Source of the DNA: Deltaproteobacteria bacterium
Lineage (GTDB): Bacteria; Desulfobacterota; Desulfarculia; Adiutricales; Adiutricaceae
Length of the DNA stretch: 35,132 nt
NCBI GenBank assembly: GCA_031264185.1
Contig: JAISEL010000089.1
Location: forward strand, 1 to 35,132
Reading direction: 5' to 3'
The position numbers were made by a program, and so were the translations under genes. Shown piece after piece: positions 16,680 through 25,002 of this stretch. The notes under the pieces are model-generated. The model worked only from the letters and a program-made list of their open reading frames with translations. It was not told where the DNA came from and ran no database searches. The first letter of the stretch is position 1. Each line of letters begins with the position of its first letter.

Positions 16680-16962
16680 GGCTGAGAGCAAACATATTGG
16701 TTCGTCCCTGGGTTCTTTTTTATCAGAGGAAGGACTGCTAAACGGAGTGACGGCTGCCGCCGCCAAAAGAGTGCTGGCTTGGCAGCTGCAGCAGGCTATG
16801 GAAGAAAAAGAACTGAGTAAAAGTGAACTGGCCCGTCAGCTCGACACCAGCCGCGCAGCCGTCAATCGCCTGCTTGATCCTGAAAATGTCTCTGTGAGCC
16901 TCCAAACGATGGATAAAGCCGCTCGCGCTTTAGGCAAGCGGCTGGTAATTCATTTGGAGTAG
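16678..16962 (+). CDS. higA: HigA-type antitoxin, XRE family
   Basis: The protein has 94 residues and is intact. It contains the N-terminal IGSSLGSFLSEEGL, then KRVLAWQLQQAMEEKELSKSELARQLDTSRAAVNRLLDPEN, an XRE helix-turn-helix, ending in LETM-like SLQTMDKAARALGKRL. This is the standard layout of Gp49-type HigA antitoxins, which bind the toxin and repress their own operon. GGAAGG lies 7 bases before the ATG. The partner toxin gene just upstream is destroyed, so this antitoxin is now an orphan. It could still act as a repressor or neutralise related toxins elsewhere. Confidence 0.85.
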   Translation: MAESKHIGSSLGSFLSEEGLLNGVTAAAAKRVLAWQLQQAMEEKELSKSELARQLDTSRAAVNRLLDPENVSVSLQTMDKAARALGKRLVIHLE

Positions 16963-17809
16963 TTGGTTTTAACTTATCCGGTGTTTTTTTATGGGGTAAA
17001 AAATAGATCGGAGTGAAAGCGGGGACTGACTTAAGCCGGCACTTCATTCTAGCATTCTAGCTTTTTATTTAATTGTAAACCTTATATATAATATGATAAA
17101 ATATTTTATAAACTGTCTGATTGCTTGCTGGTTCTGAGCCGAACACCTGGTCCGGGCTGATGCACTGAAAGGCCAGCAGGCCGGAATGCAGCCGGTATGG
17201 GCAGAAGTCCGGGCTTTCGGTTCATTTAACGCGCGGCGGCGCTCCGGCTGGGGCAAAACCTGGGATGAAAGAGGCGGTGAGCTTAAAAGTCCGACTCTGT
17301 CCAGACGGGAAGTTACTATAAATGTCATGTTGCAAACAAGTAGACCTGTTCTCCAGCCAGGCGGAAGCAGCTGTCAGCCAGGTCAGCTGTGACGGCGTGA
17401 TGGGCCGTGGTTCAGCCCGGCAGTTTAAGCTGCAGATCCCCGTTAATTTCAAATTCTGCGAAGCGGTCTGCCGGCAGGGTCTGGCCGGGCCAGGCAGGAT
17501 GCTGGCGTATAGAGCCGAAGGTCTTTATAGCCCTAAGTATGCCGTCAGCTTCCCTGCCAAGGGCCGCTTGGGCTGGGACAGTCGGCTGAGGTATATCGAA
17601 GAGGGGCTTGCTGATCCGGCCCGGGCGTCCGGGTCTTATGGTATTGCCTCTGCTGCTGCTCCGCCTTTGGGCTGCGGCCTGGGCGGGCTTAAGCGGAGCG
17701 GGGTGAAACCGTGTATTGAGTCAGCCTTACCGCTTCTGCCGGAGGTCCGGTTCATGGTTTTTGAGCCCGGCAGCGCCTCAAGCGCCGATCCAAATAAGCG
17801 CTGAGAACA
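16963..17809. other. 847-bp gap without a supported gene
   Basis: The first 140 bases are AT-rich. The rest is GC-rich and holds an open frame at 17322-17804 (160 codons) ending just before the methyltransferase; its Ala/Gly/Ser-rich translation shows no motif I recognise and it overlaps open frames on the other strand, so I do not call it a gene. It could be decayed coding sequence. Confidence 0.45.
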
Positions 17810-20083
17810 GTGTCACGGCTTACGCCTCAGGAAGTTCAGGAAATAAAGCGCTGTCTGGCCGAAGACAAGCCTCTGCCGGATAAATACCGCTATCTTATTT
17901 TTGGGGATAAGCTGGAAAGTGAACTGGTTTGGAACGGTAAATCAAGCAATGTCTGCGGTGTTGTTCTGCCGTTTCAGGTTATCGAACACATAGAAGACAA
18001 GCTTGATAAAAATCCCCGCCAGCCGGACCTGCCGTGTATTAATGGCCGGGGCGGGGAGCAGGACAGCTGGAGCAATAAGCTGATATGGGGCGACAATAAG
18101 CTTATCCTCTCTTCGATCAAAAACGGGCCCATGCGGGCTGAAATAGAAAGACACGGCGGCATTAAACTTATTTACATAGATCCGCCTTTTGATGTCGGAG
18201 CCGATTTTACGATGGAAATAGACATAGGAGACGAATCATCTGCCAGGTACCCCGGGATCCTGGAAGAAACAGCCTACAGAGACATCTGGGGCGGCGGGGC
18301 TGATTCATATAATTCAATGATTTATGAACGGCTGTGTCTGATGAAAGATCTTCTCGCCGATGACGGCAGCATTTTTGTTCATTGCGACTGGAGGGTGAAC
18401 TGGTCTTTAAGAGCTATTTTAAACGAAATATTCGGGCACAAAAACTTCAAAAATGAAATTATCTGGAAGAGAAAAACCGGCAGGGGCATAACTGTTCATG
18501 AGCCGACTAATTTCGGTTTTCAGACAGACAGCATATTTTTTTACAGTAAATCAAAAAAAAATATTTTCAATGAGCAAAAAAAGCCTCTTCGTCAGAAATA
18601 CATTGATGAATTTTACCGTTATACTGATTCCGACGGAAGAAGATACCGTATAGCGGATTTGTCAAGCCCCAGCTACAGTCCGACTCTGGTCTATGAATAC
18701 AAAGGCTATAAGCCGCCCAATAAAGGCTGGGCGATATCATTGGGAAAAATGATCCAGTGGGACAAGGAAGGAAGGCTGTATTTCCCGCAGAAGAAAGGCG
18801 GCCGGATACAGCGCAAACGGTACCTGGACGAAAATGAGGGGGAGTCTGTTCAAAATTTGTGGGATGACATAAGCAGCATTCCGCCCAACTCTGAGGAGCG
18901 TCTTGATTATCCGACTCAAAAACCTGAAGCCCTTCTGGACAGGATCATTAAAACTGCCTCCAATGAAGGAAATATTGTAGCGGATTTCTTTTGCGGTTCC
19001 GGAACTCTGGCGGCTGTGGCCGAAAAATTGGGCCGAAAGTGGATAGCCTCGGACTTGGGAAAATTTGCTGTTCATACGACCAGAAAACGTCTTTTGGGCG
19101 TCCAGCGGGCTCTTAAGGACGCCGGGAGGCCATACAGGGCTTGTGAGGTCTTAAGTCTTGGCAGATACGAAAGGCAGTATCATCTTTCGGTTAATCCGAA
19201 TTTGAGTCCTCAGGAGCGCCTTGAACAGCTTAAAGCCAAGGAAGCCTGTTTTCGCGGATTAGTCCTGCGGGCCTACAAGGCCGAAAAAGCAGAGGGTTTG
19301 TCGGCTGTTTGCGGAAAAAAGGGCCGGAGGATGGTCTCGGTCGGTCCTGTTGATATTCCCGTAGGCCGACTCTTTGTCAGCGAGGTAATCTCAGAATCTG
19401 TCAGACAGCGCATCTCCGGGGTTGACATTCTGGGCTTTGAATTTGAGATGGGCCTGATCCCTGATATCTTAGCGTATGCTAAAGAGAAAGGTGTTGACTT
19501 ATCCGTAAAATACATTCCTCAGGAAGTTTTTGACATACGGGCGGTCGAAAAAGACAGGATTTATTTCCACGATGTCTCGCACATAGGGGCAAGGGCTCAT
19601 ATTGACCGGAATACAGTGTCAGTTGAATTAACTAACTACTCTCTCTTCTTCTCTCAGGACAATCTGGACTTGATGGAAGCATCTCTTAAAAAAGGGGCCA
19701 GTAAAGCAGTCATACACTGCGGTCAGCTCATTAATGTGTCTAAAGACAAGCAGGGCGTTATTAAACGCAAAACTCTGACCACCAAATGGTCCGACTGGGT
19801 GGACTACTGGGCGGTGGATTTCAATTTTGAAAGCAAGCGCGAGATAATTACGGTTAAAAACCCCGAAACCGGCGAGCTGGTGGAAAAGTGGACCGGCGGC
19901 TATATTTTTCAAAATGAGTGGCAGATGTTCAGGACCAAAAATAAGCGCTCAATGGAGCTCAAGAGTGTTTTCCACGAGTACGAAAAAGACGCGGATCGGA
20001 AAAAAATTGCGGTTAAAGTCGTGGACGTTCTGGGAAATGACACTATGACCTGGATTGAGATTAGTCTTAAAGGCAGAAAATAA
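17810..20083 (+). CDS. Beta-class adenine-specific DNA methyltransferase (type III Mod-like), orphan
   Basis: The protein has 757 residues with a GTG start and a weak ribosome-binding site. Motif IV is IYIDPPFDVG (DPPF at 124-127). Motif I, ADFFCGSGTLAAVA (FCGSGT at 394-399), comes later, preceded by LDYPTQKPEALLDRII; the order IV then I defines the beta class, typical of type III Mod and related N6-adenine enzymes. WGDNKLIL at about 93-100 is also characteristic. The middle (about 225-340) is presumably the target-recognition region. The last 350 residues are a C-terminal domain including TKWSDWVDYWAVDF and GGYIFQNEWQMFRTK. No restriction or helicase subunit lies beside it; it is flanked by the higBA remnant and obgE. 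It probably acts as a solitary methyltransferase or the survivor of a lost system. Confidence 0.85.
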   Translation: MSRLTPQEVQEIKRCLAEDKPLPDKYRYLIFGDKLESELVWNGKSSNVCGVVLPFQVIEHIEDKLDKNPRQPDLPCINGRGGEQDSWSNKLIWGDNKLILSSIKNGPMRAEIERHGGIKLIYIDPPFDVGADFTMEIDIGDESSARYPGILEETAYRDIWGGGADSYNSMIYERLCLMKDLLADDGSIFVHCDWRVNWSLRAILNEIFGHKNFKNEIIWKRKTGRGITVHEPTNFGFQTDSIFFYSKSKKNIFNEQKKPLRQKYIDEFYRYTDSDGRRYRIADLSSPSYSPTLVYEYKGYKPPNKGWAISLGKMIQWDKEGRLYFPQKKGGRIQRKRYLDENEGESVQNLWDDISSIPPNSEERLDYPTQKPEALLDRIIKTASNEGNIVADFFCGSGTLAAVAEKLGRKWIASDLGKFAVHTTRKRLLGVQRALKDAGRPYRACEVLSLGRYERQYHLSVNPNLSPQERLEQLKAKEACFRGLVLRAYKAEKAEGLSAVCGKKGRRMVSVGPVDIPVGRLFVSEVISESVRQRISGVDILGFEFEMGLIPDILAYAKEKGVDLSVKYIPQEVFDIRAVEKDRIYFHDVSHIGARAHIDRNTVSVELTNYSLFFSQDNLDLMEASLKKGASKAVIHCGQLINVSKDKQGVIKRKTLTTKWSDWVDYWAVDFNFESKREIITVKNPETGELVEKWTGGYIFQNEWQMFRTKNKRSMELKSVFHEYEKDADRKKIAVKVVDVLGNDTMTWIEISLKGRK

Positions 20084-20319
20084 GCGGAAGCCTGCAGTTA
20101 TCTTCCGAGGTTTCCCTGTGAAATAACTGATCCCCGGGTTCTTCGGGTCCCTGTTTATGATGCCGGAAAACCGGATAAAAGCTTTGGGTATGATCATTAA
20201 TTTGTGAACAGTGAATTGTTAAAAAGTATGAGTTCTCAGACTTTAATACACTTTACAAATATTATGCGAAATACAAATAAAAGTATAAAGGCGGCCGGGT
20301 TTCGCTGCCGTCAGAGTTG

Positions 20320-21330
20320 TCAGGCCGGTTTTTCGTCTTTGGGCTTTATGAGCTGCCACATGGCAAACTTAAGCTCTTTTAAGCCCTCACCGGTATATGA
20401 AGAAAATGGATAAATCATAGTTCTTGGGTGAGTTTTTTTCCAGTATTCAAGCGCCAGCGGACCTTCTTCCTGATCCATTTTGCCCAGTGCTATGAGTCTG
20501 GGTTTTTTGGCCAGCTCGGGATCGAAGGCTTTCAGCTCTTTAGTCATGGCAGTCAGATCTCGGTTGGGGCAGTCCGGATCCATCCGGGCCGGATCCAGGA
20601 TGTGAACTAAAACCTGGCAGCGGCTCAGATGCTTTAAAAATCTGTGCCCTAAACCGGCTCCCTGAGCTGCTCCGTCTATTAAACCTGGCAGGTCGGCCAT
20701 CACAAAACTGTGGTCCTCATCTACCCGGACCACTCCCAGATTAGGAATCAAAGTGGTAAAAGGATAGTCGGCTATTTTGGGGCGGGCTGCCGAGAGTTTG
20801 GAAATTAAGGTTGATTTTCCGACATTGGGATAACCGACTAAGCCGGCATTGGCCAGTAATATTAGTTCTAAAAGCAAGCAGCACTCTTCACCTGGCTCTC
20901 CGGGCTGAGCCAGGCGGGGAGTCCGGCGGGTACTGGTGGCCATTCTGGCGTTGCCCTGACCGCCCCGGCCGCCTTTAGCCGCCAGCCAGCTTTCTCCGGG
21001 TTCGGTTAAATCGGCCAGTTTCCGGCCTGTCGCGGTTTCGGAGACTTTTGTCCCTGGAGGTACGGCTAAAATAATATTGCCGCCGTCTTTGCCGGTCTGA
21101 CGCTGCCCCCGGCCTGGCTGACCGTTTTTGGCTTTAAAATGCTGGTTAAAATGGAATTTTAAAAGGGTCTCTTTTTGGCTGACCGCTAAAATAACGACAT
21201 CCCCGCCTTTTCCGCCGTCCCCGCCGTCAGGACCTCCTTTTGGAATGTATTTTTCCCGCCGGAAACTGATACAACCGGCGCCGCCGTGACCGGAACTGAC
21301 ATATATTTTGGCTTGGTCAACAAATTTCAA
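20320..21330 (-). CDS. obgE: Obg-family GTPase, 50S ribosome assembly
   Basis: The protein has 336 residues. It starts MKFVDQAKIYVSSGHGGAGCISFRREKYIPKGGPDGGDGGKGGD, the glycine-rich Obg domain (about 1-158), followed by the G domain: G1 GYPNVGKSTLIS, G2 region DYPFTTL, G3 DLPGLIDGA and an NKxD-like position reading GKMD. The C-terminal OCT extension is absent, so this is the short form. The start is a TTG codon; no ATG fits the conserved N-terminus. The gene is usually next to rplU-rpmA, but here its neighbour is a divergent small gene, so the ribosomal genes lie elsewhere. It is essential in most bacteria. Confidence 0.95.
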   Translation of the reverse strand: MKFVDQAKIYVSSGHGGAGCISFRREKYIPKGGPDGGDGGKGGDVVILAVSQKETLLKFHFNQHFKAKNGQPGRGQRQTGKDGGNIILAVPPGTKVSETATGRKLADLTEPGESWLAAKGGRGGQGNARMATSTRRTPRLAQPGEPGEECCLLLELILLANAGLVGYPNVGKSTLISKLSAARPKIADYPFTTLIPNLGVVRVDEDHSFVMADLPGLIDGAAQGAGLGHRFLKHLSRCQVLVHILDPARMDPDCPNRDLTAMTKELKAFDPELAKKPRLIALGKMDQEEGPLALEYWKKTHPRTMIYPFSSYTGEGLKELKFAMWQLIKPKDEKPA

Positions 21331-21345
21331 AGGAGATCCTTTTTT

Positions 21346-21474
21346 ATGCCCGAATTAGGTGATTTTGAGGTCCGGGTGTTAAAATGCTTCCTAGACCGGC
21401 CAGACGTGGGTTTAGAGAAAGACAGACAAAATTTACCCCAGACCGGCTTAATTTTCAAGAGCTTAAAGGCTTAG
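21346..21474 (+). CDS. Possible small protein upstream of the DUF1992 gene
   Basis: A 42-codon open frame starts MPELGDFEVRVLKCFLDRPD with AAGGAG at a workable distance upstream. It ends 4 bases before the start of the DUF1992 gene, the spacing of a coupled leader or small operon gene. I recognise no family. It lies in the divergent gap with obgE, so the same AAGGAG region also borders the obgE start. It could be chance. Confidence 0.35.
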   Translation: MPELGDFEVRVLKCFLDRPDVGLEKDRQNLPQTGLIFKSLKA

Positions 21475-21478
21475 GCTG

Positions 21479-21835
21479 ATGACTTTGGAGTTTACCTCGG
21501 GAATTCTTTCCGTTATTGCCGATCGGAAGATAGAAGAGGCCATAAAAGAAGGGCAGTTCGATAATCTGCCGGGAAAAGGCCGGGAGCAGATTCTGGAAGA
21601 TCTCTCCGGATTGCCCGAAGATCTCCGCCTGGCCTACATTGTCCTGAAAAACAGCGGCTATACCCAGGCCGCAGCCGATGAGGCCGTAAACATCCGGTCT
21701 CTGCTGACCGGTTCCCCGGAAGAAAAGGGCGCATGTAAACGTCTGGACAAGCTTAAAACCCGCCTCAGAAAGCCCGGAAACTTTGACCGTCTGTCTGAAT
21801 CGCCGTATTTGGATCGGATTTTGGAAAAACTTTGA
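21479..21835 (+). CDS. DUF1992 (DnaJC28-like conserved domain) protein
   Basis: The protein has 118 residues. The signature IADRKIEEAIKEGQFDNLPGKGREQ, followed by LPEDLRLAYIVLKNSGYTQAA, is diagnostic for DUF1992, a small helical family widespread in Proteobacteria and also found in eukaryotic DnaJC28. Function is unknown. The protein is soluble, mostly helical, and close to the usual family length. It starts 4 bases after a small open frame and is divergent from obgE. Confidence 0.85.
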   Translation: MTLEFTSGILSVIADRKIEEAIKEGQFDNLPGKGREQILEDLSGLPEDLRLAYIVLKNSGYTQAAADEAVNIRSLLTGSPEEKGACKRLDKLKTRLRKPGNFDRLSESPYLDRILEKL

Positions 21836-22025
21836 TTTTTTCCCTGGTTGGACCTTATCCGTCTTATTCGGGCTTCGGCAGTTGACTTTATGGGCCAAAT
21901 GTCTTCTCCGTAACCTCTGTTACAGAATAATCCCTTTTTTCAGGCTATTTATTTCTAAAAGCCCCGAATGAACCGGACGAAATTAACGTCCGCATGGTGC
22001 GTTTAAAGGCCAACGGAGAAAGAAT

Positions 22026-22430
22026 ATGGACATTATCAGTCAGGAGATCCGGGAGTTTGTGTCCGGAAAAGTTGGGTGGGTGGCTACGGTCGGCCCCCAG
22101 GGAGTTCCCAATCTGGCCCCTAAGGGGACAGTGGAGGTCTTAGACGGGGAAACCATAGTTTTTGCCGATTTTTTTTCCCTGAAAACCAGGTCTAATCTGG
22201 AGAAAAACCCTAAGGTAGCGGTGGCCGTTATAGAGGCCTCGCCGCCCTCCGGTTTTCAGTTCAAAGGTCAGGCCGAACTGGTTTCCTCTGGAGATCTTTA
22301 CGATGCTGTGGCGGCTAAAATTAAAGCGGCCGTGCCTCAGCTGCCGTTCCCTAAATGTGTCGTAAAAATCAAGGTCACGGAAATTTACAGTCTTTCTCCC
22401 GGTCCTCAGGCTGGTCAGAAGATAGCTTAA
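22026..22430 (+). CDS. Pyridoxamine 5'-phosphate oxidase-family flavoprotein
   Basis: The protein has 134 residues. The opening (ISQEIREFVSGKVGWVATVGPQGVPNLAPKGTVEVLDGETIVFAD), followed by KTRSNLEKNPKVAVAVIE and GFQFKGQAELV, is the split-barrel FMN-binding fold of small PNPOx-like proteins. Such proteins bind FMN, F420 or heme and catalyse assorted redox steps; the PLP-specific residues cannot be judged here, so true PdxH activity is unlikely at this length. GGAG precedes the ATG by 8 bases. A strong hairpin separates it from the regulator gene downstream. Confidence 0.75.
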   Translation: MDIISQEIREFVSGKVGWVATVGPQGVPNLAPKGTVEVLDGETIVFADFFSLKTRSNLEKNPKVAVAVIEASPPSGFQFKGQAELVSSGDLYDAVAAKIKAAVPQLPFPKCVVKIKVTEIYSLSPGPQAGQKIA

Positions 22431-22441
22431 ATCCTTTTAAC

Positions 22442-22469
22442 CCCGGACCAGGAATTATCCTGGTCCGGG
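22442..22469 (+). terminator. Perfect 12-bp hairpin between PNPOx-like and Crp/Fnr genes
   Basis: CCCGGACCAGGA and TCCTGGTCCGGG flank a 4-base loop. No T tract follows. A second palindrome (GGAGGCC-T-GGCCTCC, just downstream) abuts the ribosome-binding site of the next gene, so the pair may terminate the first gene or control translation of the second. Confidence 0.5.
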
Positions 22470-22491
22470 AGGCCTGGCCTCCGGAGCTGTT

Positions 22492-23202
22492 ATGGGCTGC
22501 CCGTGCGATTTGAAAGCTGACCGGGGTGACTGGTCCCAGGTCTGTATCGGCCATCTGTGGCTTTTTAGCGGCTTAGAGCCTCAGGAACTGGGTAAGTTAG
22601 CCGAAAAAGCCCGCCGCAACCGCTATGAACCGGGGCAGGCCGTCTTTGTCCAGGGCGAGCGGGCCAGAAGCCTGTTTTTGATCAAAAAAGGCCGTATCCG
22701 CCTGTCCAGGACCATGGACAGCGGTACCGAGATTACCTTGGATATCAGAAAACCCGGGGACTTTTTAGGCGAGTACTTATTGAACGATTTGGACAGTGAT
22801 TACTATTTTCCGGTCAGCGCCTGGTGTTTGGATGAGGTGGTGACCTGCGGCTTTTCCCGGCATGTTTTTGAGGAAATGATTCTGGCTTATCCGGCCGTTG
22901 GCCTGAAAGTCATTAAAAATATGGCCGGCCGGATAGCTTCTTTAACCGACCGTCTTGAGGCTATGGCCCAGATCCATCTGGAAGAGAAGATTTACGGGGT
23001 TTTACTCAATGTCGCCAGGGAACACGGCCGCAAACAGGAAGACCGCTATATTTTGGAAATCCCTCTGACCCATGAAGATTTAGGTTTTTTAGTCGGAGCC
23101 CATAGGGTCAGCGTGACCAGAACTATGAAGAGATTGAAACAGTCCGGTCTGGTCGTAAGTCAGGGTAAACTTTTAAGCATACAGGGCCAGGGTTTAGCCT
23201 GA
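22492..23202 (+). CDS. Crp/Fnr-family transcription regulator
   Basis: The protein has 236 residues. The cyclic-nucleotide-type beta-roll spans about 25-140 (GQAVFVQGERARSLFLIKKGRIRLSR, then KPGDFLGEYLL). A dimer helix follows, and the C-terminal helix-turn-helix is LTHEDLGFLVGAHRVSVTRTMKRLKQSGLV. Three cysteines near the N-terminus (Cys3, Cys5, Cys18) and further cysteines in the roll (SAWCLDEVVTCGF) suggest a redox- or cluster-sensing version, but the spacing is not that of E. coli Fnr. It probably responds to oxygen, redox state or a small ligand; targets unknown. GGAG lies 8 bases before the ATG. Confidence 0.85.
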   Translation: MGCPCDLKADRGDWSQVCIGHLWLFSGLEPQELGKLAEKARRNRYEPGQAVFVQGERARSLFLIKKGRIRLSRTMDSGTEITLDIRKPGDFLGEYLLNDLDSDYYFPVSAWCLDEVVTCGFSRHVFEEMILAYPAVGLKVIKNMAGRIASLTDRLEAMAQIHLEEKIYGVLLNVAREHGRKQEDRYILEIPLTHEDLGFLVGAHRVSVTRTMKRLKQSGLVVSQGKLLSIQGQGLA

Positions 23203-23291
23203 AAAATATCACCAGTCAGGCCTCAAACTTAAGGAACTGTTAAAAGAGCTGATTGTGCTATGATGCCTTTTAGCTTTTTTAAGCTTTGGGG

Positions 23292-24425
23292 ATGGGCATG
23301 AGGGCGGTCTGGAAGATTTTACTGACCATTTCATTGATCGGACTTTTGGTTCCAGGATTGGTGGTGGACTTTCTGGCCCCAGATGTCCTGATGGTCCGCT
23401 GGTTTTGGAGCTTACTGGAACTTTTTTTACTTATTAAGCTTATTTTTCTGATCTGGCCGGAAAAAATAAATCTCCCCCGATGGTTTCTCTGTGTTTTAGA
23501 CGCAGATGGTGACGCCGTAGCCAGACATTTGCCAAAGCTGTTAATACTGGCCCTTTGGCTGGACAGTTTAAGATTGGCTTTCGGGCTGGGTTTTTTTGGC
23601 TCAACAGTTGGGCCGTCTCTGGAACTGTTCAATCCCACCTGGTGGTCTCTTCTGCTGGTCACGATTTTTGCCTCTCTGGCCGGGGCCGGAATCCAATTTT
23701 CAAAAAAGTTTTTCCTCTTAGGTTTAATTGGCTTACTTTTTCATCAGGGTTTTCTGTGGCTGACAAAGGACATATTTGCCGCCCGCTGCCAGGTCATTAT
23801 TTATCTGGTTCTGGCCGTTACCAGTTCCGGCAGCTGGAAACTCAGGGCCGGTCTTTTGCTCCTGGGGATTGCCCTGTTCTGGGGAGAATCAAGATTTTTA
23901 GCCACTGACTTATATAACCGAACTCTCCGCTTTCCCTGGCCTGATCCGAAAAACGACATACTACAGGTCTCTTTTGAGGTTTTCATGAACCAAGCGGCTA
24001 TAATTGCCGGCGGCCGGTGGGGTCTGGGTCTTCATTACTGGCCTTTACTTGATTTTTTAAGGGCCGGGCCAATTCCGGTCAATACAATCCCGTTGCTGGT
24101 GGTCTGGCTGGGCATAAACGGGACCGGGTTTTACTTAATATTTCAATCCCTGTTCTTGACTGTCATGGTTTTTAGTTTTCAGCGCCAAAACTCCGGCTGG
24201 GTGATGATTCCGGCCTGGTCAATACTGTGCCTTATGACTTTAAATCTGCTATTGAGCGTCATGGCTCCTTTCGGGGTCATGGGCTTCTACGATCCAATAG
24301 GTTTGCCTTTTGTGGGCAGCGGCCAGGTTGGTTTAAGCGTCTATCTTCTGACTTATTTTATTTTAGGCCAGAGAAAACACTGCCGTCCGGCCGGTAATCT
24401 GGGTGAAGAAATAGAGAAAAAATAA
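23292..24425 (+). CDS. Unknown multi-spanning membrane protein
   Basis: The protein has about 377 residues and I recognise no family. It is strongly hydrophobic throughout, with roughly 9-10 predicted membrane helices (for example ILLTISLIGLLVPGLVVDFL, FLLGLIGLLFHQGFLWL, VIIYLVLAV). It ends in a basic cytoplasmic tail (EEIEKK). Aromatic residues are frequent, as in O-antigen polymerase or ligase-like or exosortase-like proteins, but no motif supports either. I chose the first ATG at 23292; ATG at 23298 and an upstream TTG are alternatives, and no strong ribosome-binding site decides. It follows the Crp/Fnr gene by 90 bases. Confidence 0.6.
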   Translation: MGMRAVWKILLTISLIGLLVPGLVVDFLAPDVLMVRWFWSLLELFLLIKLIFLIWPEKINLPRWFLCVLDADGDAVARHLPKLLILALWLDSLRLAFGLGFFGSTVGPSLELFNPTWWSLLLVTIFASLAGAGIQFSKKFFLLGLIGLLFHQGFLWLTKDIFAARCQVIIYLVLAVTSSGSWKLRAGLLLLGIALFWGESRFLATDLYNRTLRFPWPDPKNDILQVSFEVFMNQAAIIAGGRWGLGLHYWPLLDFLRAGPIPVNTIPLLVVWLGINGTGFYLIFQSLFLTVMVFSFQRQNSGWVMIPAWSILCLMTLNLLLSVMAPFGVMGFYDPIGLPFVGSGQVGLSVYLLTYFILGQRKHCRPAGNLGEEIEKK

Positions 24426-24783
24426 TTTCCGGCGGGAGAAGAAATGAAAGAGATAAGGCTGTGAGACTATAGATCGGGCCTATTGAACCCCAAACATCAA
24501 AAGGCGGCCTGAGGCCGCCGAAAAATAAAACAGGTCAAGCAAATTGACATTCTTTTCCGCATAAAGTCTGAGGATTCTCACAGAGTCAGAAATGTTACCG
24601 TTTCGGGTCTCCTCAGTTCCTGCTTCAGCGTCTGATTAACGTCTGATCCTCAAAGGCAGTAACGGCTGCCTGCCCAGCCGGCAAAAAGTTTTGCTGGCTG
24701 AATTTACGGTTCAGCTCCGTGCGTAATGCGCCTTTATATCCCCGGCCCTGGTCAGAGTTTTAAGGCACTTAAGATAAATTAGT
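24426..24783. other. Gap with a minus-strand terminator
   Basis: There is no supported gene in these 358 bases. It contains the hairpin at 24499-24519, which would end transcripts from the cysteine-rich gene. Confidence 0.5.
24499..24519 (-). terminator. Terminator downstream of the cysteine-rich protein gene
   Basis: GGCGGCC-TCA-GGCCGCC on the minus strand is followed by TTTT. The plus-strand side has an AT-rich tail, so it may also slow transcripts from the membrane protein gene. Confidence 0.6.
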
Positions 24784-25002
24784 CTATTTCTTTTTCTGCT
24801 TCTGCTGGCCGACCCTGACCTTGCCTGCGTCACCTTTGGACTCAGCCTTAATATGGGTGGCCAGATTACAGTTACCCAGACGCCAGTGGACTCCTGGGAC
24901 CGGATAAGCAACGCAGCACTGAAGACCGGACATTTCCTGGACCCGGTCACAGCCCTGGCATTTATCAATAATCTCATTATGTTGGACAGCAAGATTGGGC
25001 AT
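24784..25002 (-). CDS. Small cysteine-rich protein, PxxKW-family-like
   Basis: The protein has 72 residues. The ATG at 25002 has GGAG about 7 bases upstream; earlier in-frame starts lack one. The motif DKCQGCDR is followed by GLQCCVAYPVPGVHWRLGNCNLATH and a Lys-rich C-terminus. This fits the PxxKW cysteine-rich family of Desulfobacterota (family recalled from memory), except that the Lys of PxxKW is His here (PGVHW). The five cysteines probably bind a metal. Function unknown. It stands alone, with a terminator downstream and an AT-rich upstream region. Confidence 0.75.
   Translation of the reverse strand: MPNLAVQHNEIIDKCQGCDRVQEMSGLQCCVAYPVPGVHWRLGNCNLATHIKAESKGDAGKVRVGQQKQKKK

Noticed and set aside
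17322-17804. 160-codon open frame directly upstream of the methyltransferase, a possible partner subunit
   Set aside because: The Ala/Gly/Ser-rich translation shows no motif, there is no good ribosome-binding site, and frames on the other strand overlap it. GC-rich sequence yields such frames by chance.
20284-20335. Possible terminator (CGGCC...GGCCG followed by TTTTT) after the methyltransferase gene
   Set aside because: The stem is only five base pairs around a loop of more than 25 bases, too weak to call.
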